DNA of 64,000 nucleotides from Symbiodinium natans (taxonomy: Eukaryota > Sar > Dinophyceae > Suessiales > Symbiodiniaceae), in contig CAJNDS010000765.1 of NCBI GenBank assembly GCA_905221605.1, positions 1 through 64,000 of the forward strand. Direction: 5' to 3'. Below are positions 55,335 through 64,000 of this stretch, one piece after another. The notes beneath the pieces are model-generated. The model did not search any database, had not been told where the DNA came from, and was given only the letters and a program-made list of their open reading frames with translations. The first letter of the stretch is position 1. Each line of letters opens with the position of its first letter. The position numbers and the translations under genes are program-made.

Positions 55335-58300
55335 TTGCGAGGGCCATCCAGGGATGAGGTCGTTGTAAGTCGTTGTGAGTGGTTGTGAGTCGTTGCACGC
55401 ACGTGCGGCGGAAGCTGAGGCGCATCAAGGGGGAAGAGCTGCCCGAGAAAGAGGCGTCCACCTTCGGCGTCGCGCGCTCCGTTGCCGAGGTGCACGACCT
55501 GGATGAAGAGTGGAGGCAGTGGGAGGGCAGAGTTATCGACAAGGACATGGCTCGCGCAGGAGTGAGGAAGATACAGCAGCAAACGAAGGCGCAGCAAGAG
55601 GTGGAGAAACAGACAGGTAACAAGGCCTCGAGCCAGAAGACCGAGAAGAAGGACAACGCAAACGAACCGCTTGAGCCGTTGGATGCAGACGCGCAGAATG
55701 GAGCTTCGGGCAAGATCATGTCAAGCACGTCAGCCGGGGAGGATGCCACGATTGACCCGCATCAGCCCGAACAGCGACAGCAAAATGCTCCTGAGCTTGG
55801 ACTCAAGGGACAGCTCCCGCGGATGCTCGGCCCGTCGCAGCTCAGCGGCGAGCTGGTGCTGGAGTTATCTGGAGGGAAAGCACAGGAGGAAGCGTCCAGG
55901 CCGCAGCTGAGGCTGCAAGCCTGGGACTTCCCCGGGCAGCGCGAGTACGCGCAGCTAAACCTCTTGTACTTTACTGGGCAGGCCATGTATCTCGCGATGT
56001 GTGATTTGAGCGCTGACCCGGTGGAGGAGTGGCAAGACCTGAAATTCTGGCTCTGGGCGATTACCCGCTACGCCAAGACGGAGAGAGAGAAGGAGGGCCA
56101 CAAGAAGAAGAGGGGAGGAGGGGGTGAGAGGTTTGAGGAGGCTGAAGAGCAGCCGAGGCCGCCGATTCTGATTGTAGGCACCCACTGGAGCAAAAGGAGG
56201 GAGGGCGCCGACGTTACCTTGCAGAAGCACCTGGAAGGTCTGGTGGAACAGCTGCCCAGCCTGAGGCGGCAGCTGCAGGATGGCCCCGGAAGCTGTGATG
56301 GCGAGGCCTGCCGCTGCAAGTGGCTGTTCCCCGTCGAAAACAAGGCCGATTGCTTGGAAAAGTGCAAAGGGATCGGGGCGCTCCGGAAGAAGATCGGAGA
56401 GATCGGCCAGGAGATGATTCTCGACAGAGGTCTGCAGCGCACGCCGGCTCAGCACGCCGGCATGAACTCCAAGCGCTACCCCGTGTCTTGGCTGCGCGGC
56501 CACGACCTGCTGCGCCAGCTCGGCGAGGGCCTCGCCTGCACTGCCGCCAGAAAAGATGTCCGACGCTGCGTGGAGGAGGCCCGAAGAGCGGGAAAGCACC
56601 TGCAGAAGGATGCAAGAGGAGCTGTGACTTTCCCTCTGCAGTCGCTGCTGGACGTCCAGTGCTCTGTTTGGGAGGGGTTGAAGGCACCGGCAGGCACTTC
56701 GTTGAGGGTTTGCCTTTTTGGGGAAGAGAACGATGCAGAGACCATGGAGGTGAGCCTGTCCTTTGATTTCCTGTCTTTGGAGACCGTGTCGGAGCTGCTG
56801 CAACGCATGAGGCCGAAGCATCTGGAAGGCGCGGGGAACAACCCGAAGAGGGTCCTCTCAGTCAGCAGCCAGCTGTAACGAGAATCGGGGCCCCTATCCT
56901 CCCAGTCACATGCGGCCTCAAGTGATGGCTGCTCTAGTAGCATCACACTGATCCTTGCAGCAAAATACATAGACATATCCCACAGCGAGATGCAGCCATA
57001 CAGCAAACCTGCAGGTGAAGAGGTGAAGAAGTTGTTGAGGGTCCTGCACTCTTTGGGCACCTTGGTGTGGTTCGAGGAAGAGCACCTGGACCAGATTGTG
57101 AGGCTCTCAGGGTGCTGTAGCCATGTTTGGAAGCTTTGGCTTGCTGCATCGTGCGAATGCGAGAGTTGCGCACCTAAACACAATCAACATCCACACAAAA
57201 ATGGCCAGCGACCCCGCAAGAGCTGGCAGGGGGCAGAACGCAGACACCGAAATATTAAAGCAAGCCCCGGAAGTGCGCGTCGCAGACGAAAGGAAATGCC
57301 ATGCTGTGACGGGTCAGCTTGGGACCCAAAGTGACAACCCTGGCATGCTTGGGTGGTCAGGCAGGAAGCCGTTCAGGGGGAGGGTTCCAGCATTTCAGGG
57401 GGTCACGAGTTTTGAAGGAAAGTGTTCAGAGACCTTCTTTCGTGCTTTTTGGCCTGCCCTCTGTCCGCTGGCGGCGTCAAATTTTCGTGCTAGCGGGGAG
57501 GGCTGGGCCACAAATTGTCGGCGTGGAAGGGGCGGATCCTGGTCTGTTTGTTCCCACACCCCATTTCCGGACTTAGAAGTGCCTGGAGACCACATTTGTT
57601 TTTCCAAGGGGCTCCAGACGAGAAGCATACTTCGAAGACACACATTCAAAAGTAAGACGGAAAGAGCGAGCGTCGGCAAGTCTAACTCCAGCTCTGTACG
57701 TTCCAGGGGTGGGTCCGCGGGTTCCGCATCTTGGGGATCGCTCTCAGGTGATGCTGAATCCGAGCAAGGCTGCCGAAGCGCTGACGGGCCTCCTGTTCGT
57801 CCGCTTCCGTGAGGAGTCCCACTGGGAACACTCCCAGGAGTATCAAGCATACATGGACGAGAAGATAAGGCGCGCCGATCCCGGCGACCTGCTGCGCTTC
57901 AAGGCCTGTGGAGTGGTGACGCTGCAGTTCCTGAAGCATCTCTGGGCACAAGAGTTCCAGGAGGAACACGAGGCAATTCTGCGGGAGGTGCTCTTGAGAC
58001 GTGGGGTCATGGTACAGCTTCCCGAGGTGGATCAGTTCATGGTGCCCTGCTGCCTTCCAAAAGCCCACCTCTTGCAGCCGCCAGCGCGGACCGAAGACCT
58101 GCTCCTTTACGTGCACCTGGATGGCTTCATGTCTCCGCATCTCTTTCCGAAGCTGGCATCGATCCTGTACAAGACGTTGACCTCTCCGGGGAGTGGCGCT
58201 GCGGGTCTGTCGCCAGGCCCGCCGCAAATCTACAGCAACCTGGTGGAGGTCCGCACTGCGGATGCGGCGGTGAACCTGTCGCTTTTCCCGCTCGGGAGCC

Positions 58301-59295
58301 CGGAGTTGCTGCGAATCCATGCCAGCCACGCAGGCCACGCTGGTCAAGCCAGTCCGCAGGACCAAGAAGACCTGAAGCTGGCCTTGATGTCGGCCTGGAG
58401 GAAGGCATTGGGCTTCGAGTGCAAGGCGATGAGGGATGCTGTCGACGCACAAGACCTGTCAGAGTATGCGGGCATCTCCTCGGGCATCTTGCCGTGGCTC
58501 CAAGAGATGCGCTCCGTGCTGTCAGTCGATCGTTTCGCATCGCGATGCCCTTGTGTGACCCGAGGCTGCAGAGTTTCCACTTTCTCCGAGAAGTGCAACC
58601 TCTGTCGAGGTGCATGCTTGCTGGAGGAGCGCTTTCACGCGGATCTAAGTGATGAGCTTCGCAGGGTCATCGCTGCCGTCTCCTTGTTCGAGCACACGCG
58701 GCCAGCAGGGAGCTTTCGCTTCAAGCAGTTCAACTACCCGGGGGATGTCGATCTTGCCGAGTACGTGATCCTGGAAGCTCGCGACGAGGCAGAGGCCCTG
58801 GAAAAGTTAGCTGCCGAGCTCCAAAAGAAGTTTGGAAAGCACTGGAACGAGGACTTGGCTATTCACTGGAGTGGCCTCAAAACTGGAGATCCACGCTCAT
58901 CAGACAAGGACAAGCTCCTGACTTGGAGCCGCGCAGAAGTCGGGCAAGGCTTCAAGCTGTGCCAAGAAGAAGGTGCCCAGATTGGTTTGGTCGAGGCCCT
59001 CAGGAAGGGCGCAAGAGGCCGCACCGCCAAGGTAGACGTGTTTGCCAAAACATGCCTCTTCCAAGGGCAGCCGTGTGGCGCACATCAGGTGCGATTCTTC
59101 GAGGTGACAAACGTGCTTTATGCCGGGTACATTTGCACGGAGGACGCCTCGAGACAGGTGAGGCCTTTGACAAAGGATGGCAACCAGATCGAGTACCTCG
59201 AGAGAGGGTTGAAGGAGTACGCTGCGAAGCATGGCAAGCCCATGAAGTATGCCGCTTCCTCAGCACCGCCACGGTGGGACATGCAGATTTGTTAG
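55125..59295 (+). CDS. Roc-COR (Roco) GTPase with C-terminal nucleotidyltransferase-like domain
   Basis: At least four exons. Exon 1 (about 55125-55247) ends in the P-loop VGKGRVGKTST. The next (about 55400-56749) carries STFGV (switch I), WDFPGQREYAQ (G3) and LIVGTHWS (G4-like) of the Roc GTPase. A third (start unresolved, ends 57097) has EEVKKLLRVLHSLGTLVWFE, the start of COR. A clean GT-AG intron of 650 bp (57098-57747) then joins ...LDQI to VMLNPSKAAEAL in phase 0, exactly across a conserved COR strand. The last exon (57748-59295) completes COR (GVVTLQFLKHLW, then YLVP-like MVPCCLP), passes a Cys cluster (about 58550-58610) and ends in a domain with GS-x10-DVDL (58708-58755) and KVDVFA (59032-59049), the acidic triad pattern of Pol-beta-type nucleotidyltransferases. 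Roco proteins are GTP-regulated dimers. The coupled enzyme is unusual. The TAA at 56876 lies within an intron if the 56749 donor is used. Confidence 0.8.
55263..55332. repeat. (GT)n microsatellite in a Roco intron
   Basis: A 70-bp GT tract with two GTAT interruptions, lying between the P-loop exon and the exon with switch I. Confidence 0.95.
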
Positions 59296-59885
59296 TCGTT
59301 CAACGTGTCCTGTCATTTATGTGTAGATGCATCTCCGTGGCACGTGCAGACTGCGTGAGCAGAAGACGTAAATCAAGCCCATCTAAAGCGGCACGTCCCT
59401 TAATTTATAATGTAAAGGTGTGATTCAGCCGGACCACGTAAACTTCCGAGCAAGCAACCTGCAATCGTAGCTTCACTGCAACGGCCATCAGAGCCAGCAC
59501 AACAATAGCTAATTAGTTGGCTTGTGCATCGGCAAGGCTATCTCAGCAGGTTCTCATAGAGAGCGGGTTCTGCCAGTTCTTTGCAACAGACACGGTCCTT
59601 TCGGAATGGGGTGAGAGCAAGGTGAAAGGGCGGGCGGCGGACATAAGAATGCGACGGCCGCGACGGAATGCTCAGCACGGAACAAAATTAAAGACAAACA
59701 AGAGGGACACGCCTAGCCGCGCAGGGGTTTTTGTCCTCGCCATGCTGACCTTCTTCCGGTCATTCCAAACAAAGATGTCGCGCGATGTCTTCTGTCTGCC
59801 ATGCATTTTCCGACATCGTGCGTGTTGTTGTACTCGTCCCGAGTCGCCAAGAACTATCTAGGCTCAGAGAAGAACCGAGCACCAA
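59296..59885. other. Spacer downstream of the Roco gene
   Basis: No gene recognised; only short ORFs. No obvious terminator signal is seen. Confidence 0.4.
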
Positions 59886-60314
59886 ATGTTGTTTGAGAGT
59901 TGTCGCTGCTCTGAGGTGAAGCGGCTTTGGGAGCGGAGCGCGTTCTTCTTCCAGCGCGGCTGGGATCAGGAGCTCCACCTGAACGTGCTGACGCTGCTGT
60001 GGCCGCTGCTGCAGCACTGGGCCGCCCAGCTCTGCCAGCTTGCCGCACATGCGGAGGCCCTGGCCAGCATGCTCAAGACAACCCCAAGCCCACCCCAGCA
60101 GCCCCAGCAGCACCAGCAGCCCCAGCAGCACCAGCAGCCCCAGCAGCACCAGCAGCCCCAGCAGCCTCAGCAGCACGAGCCACTGACGCCCAAGCAGAAA
60201 GACACGATCGAGGACGTGGCCCAGCTGCGCCGCCGGGTTGAAAATCAGGCTGACCATATATTCAAGCATTGTGAGAATGTCGTACCACTCTTAGATGATT
60301 CTTTCCAATCGTAG
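59886..60314 (+). CDS. Gln/Pro-repeat ORF, possibly an exon
   Basis: An ATG-started frame of 142 codons. The first 60 residues look like real protein (helical, Leu/Trp-rich: LLWPLLQHWAAQLCQLAAHA). Then a CAGCAGCCCCAGCAGCAC minisatellite (60095-60175) encodes PQQHQ units, and a polar tail follows (TPKQKDTIEDVAQLRRRVE). No family is recognised. It might belong to the endonuclease-like gene downstream, as a 5' exon, or be a separate gene. Confidence 0.4.
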   Translation: MLFESCRCSEVKRLWERSAFFFQRGWDQELHLNVLTLLWPLLQHWAAQLCQLAAHAEALASMLKTTPSPPQQPQQHQQPQQHQQPQQHQQPQQPQQHEPLTPKQKDTIEDVAQLRRRVENQADHIFKHCENVVPLLDDSFQS

Positions 60315-60823
60315 CAAGTCTCAGCCCTCATCCTAAATCCCAACCTACCCTACACCTTGCGTAACCGAACCAAACTGAAACCTGCTCAACCAATACCCTA
60401 ACTTATCCTAGCAGAACCTGAACTTACCCGAACCAAACCTATAGCAAGCTTCAGACCCTAAACCCAGCAACGCTGCCCCTGCTGAGAAACCTGATGGTAA
60501 GGTGCAGGGCCGAAGTTTGCTAGGCTTGAAGTGTTAGTTCGAATGCCATGCTGTGCTGCGATGCCATACAAGCGCTTTGCATGGATACTGATTTGTGCCT
60601 GGCATTGCCTGGCTGCTTGCTGACTTGCCCTTTGCTGTTTGATACTTCGACTCTTTTTGTCTTGCGACTCATGTGCGCATGACTCGTCACCCCCGCAGTG
60701 CTAGAATAGCTTCCGCCCGTAATGCAGTATAGTACAGTCGTACATGTAACACATACACACACATTCAGCTCAGGCTCTTCTTAATTTTCTTGCGACTTCA
60801 GCTAAGGCAAGAGCTTGAAGGTG
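60315..60823. other. Spacer or intron before the EEP-fold gene
   Basis: Starts with degenerate CCTAAC/CCAAAC words (60320-60470); the rest is anonymous. Nothing coding is seen. Confidence 0.4.
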
Positions 60824-63062
<2,239 letters not shown>

Positions 63063-64000
63063 CTCTGCTAGCTTTCCTGTCCAGTTCTGCAAGTCTTGGA
63101 CTGCGTTGCCGGGTCATCGCCTGTCATCGCCGTGTGGCTGCGTGGCGGTTGAAGGGAGGCTAGCGGTTGCTAGCTGCAAGCCCTACTAAAGTCTACTAAG
63201 TTCTTAGCGGTGCTTCGCTCGACTTGCTCGGAGGCATCGCTGCTCCCGAAGAGGATCGACAGCGTCGCCACCATACAAAGCAAACAAGGCAACAGTCGCA
63301 TTCGTGCGAAGGTCTTCTGCGGTGGCCTCAAGGACTCTTGTGTGTGTGTGTGTGTGCCCTTGCTGCGTCGCATTTTATCCATTTTATCAGAGCAGAAGGA
63401 GGCCATGGCGAACACTTGCTGAAACCGCCGCGAGGACCCCCAGAAGGTGATGGCAAAGGAAGTCCTCCAGGAGCTGCTTCCGGGGTGCAAAAGCCGGGAA
63501 GCCATCGAGCTCTTGGAGTCGAGGCGCGTATTTCTGGTGCTTTGCTGTGTAATCTAATTACAGGCTTTGTGACGAATGCGTAGTTTTACGGAAGCGTCCT
63601 GCAGGGCCGGATAGTACAGAGAACAAAAACCCCACACCAAAGATGCAGCGAAAAAGAAAGTAAACGACTGAGTTCACGTGCAAAAGGCAAGTAAACTAAG
63701 TAGCACCAAGCCAGCACAAGGCTGTTGCCTACAGCAAACTGGACAATGCAAGCAGAAAAGCATTTCTCTGATTTTCTGTATGCGCATGAAAAACCGCATG
63801 GCCGCTCAGCTGAAAGTCACAAAACTAAAACAACGAGAGACAAGCACTAGTATTAAGCAGACGAAAGCAAACAGAGTGAAGCAAGCAGCACAGCGGCAGC
63901 ATTTAAACTTAAAGACTAACTTACAGTAAGTTTCATACAAACATGAACACAAGCCACAAAGAACAGAAGCAGTAACAAACAGAGACGCAACAAAACGAAG
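63063..64000. other. 3' flank of the EEP-fold gene
   Basis: 63450-63540 holds an exon-like frame on the plus strand (see the EEP gene). A short GT tract is at 63340-63357. 63600-64000 is A-rich (AAAC/AAGC words) with nothing recognised. Confidence 0.4.

Overview
The window looks like nuclear DNA of a dinoflagellate, probably of the Symbiodiniaceae type. The evidence is intact Ty1/copia elements whose polyproteins carry dinoflagellate-style Gag and accessory domains, host genes cut into many short GC-rich exons, TTTAGGG telomere-type repeats inside the sequence, abundant GT/TGCG/GA microsatellites, and a large share of non-coding repeats. No spliced-leader relic was found, so the lineage is an inference.

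Layout. 1-17.1 kb is a nest of retroelements inside a C-rich TTAAG satellite: a solo LTR (66-277, TSD CTTTA), then a 16.6-kb non-coding LTR element on the minus strand (345-16911, TSD TTTAA), itself split by a complete 8.4-kb copia element on the minus strand (4151-12565, identical 134-bp LTRs, TSD TGGAG). That copia element encodes a 1988-residue Gag-Pol with a SAP-like domain, followed in frame, after a single TAG, by a membrane/zinc-motif ORF. 17.6-25.4 kb holds a 125-bp tandem repeat and 3.6 copies of a 1.9-kb tandem unit. 25.9-27.1 kb is a foldback element. 27.2-39.6 kb is mostly anonymous DNA with microsatellites, an interstitial telomeric block (31.4-31.7 kb) and a duplicated 0.3-kb module.

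39.65-53.3 kb is a plus-strand Kelch-repeat gene with one or two short exons per Kelch blade. One of its introns contains a second complete copia element (43135-51268, identical 284-bp LTRs, TSD GTTTT) with a 2515-residue polyprotein. This polyprotein contains a 2-oxoglutarate/Fe(II)-oxygenase-like domain between protease and integrase, and the element appears to be primed by an internal (anticodon-arm) tRNA-Met fragment, as in Drosophila copia. 55.1-59.3 kb is a Roc-COR (Roco) GTPase gene whose last exon ends in a probable Pol-beta-type nucleotidyltransferase domain. 60.8-63.1 kb is a multi-exon endonuclease/exonuclease/phosphatase-fold gene carrying a 0.7-kb TG/TGCG microsatellite in an intron.

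How the parts relate. The non-coding outer element and its copia guest share the same primer-binding site, so the first may be mobilised by the enzymes of the second's family. The two intact copia elements look recent because their LTR pairs do not differ. The three host genes lie on the plus strand and are spaced by repeats. The sequence gives no sign of an operon or shared regulation.
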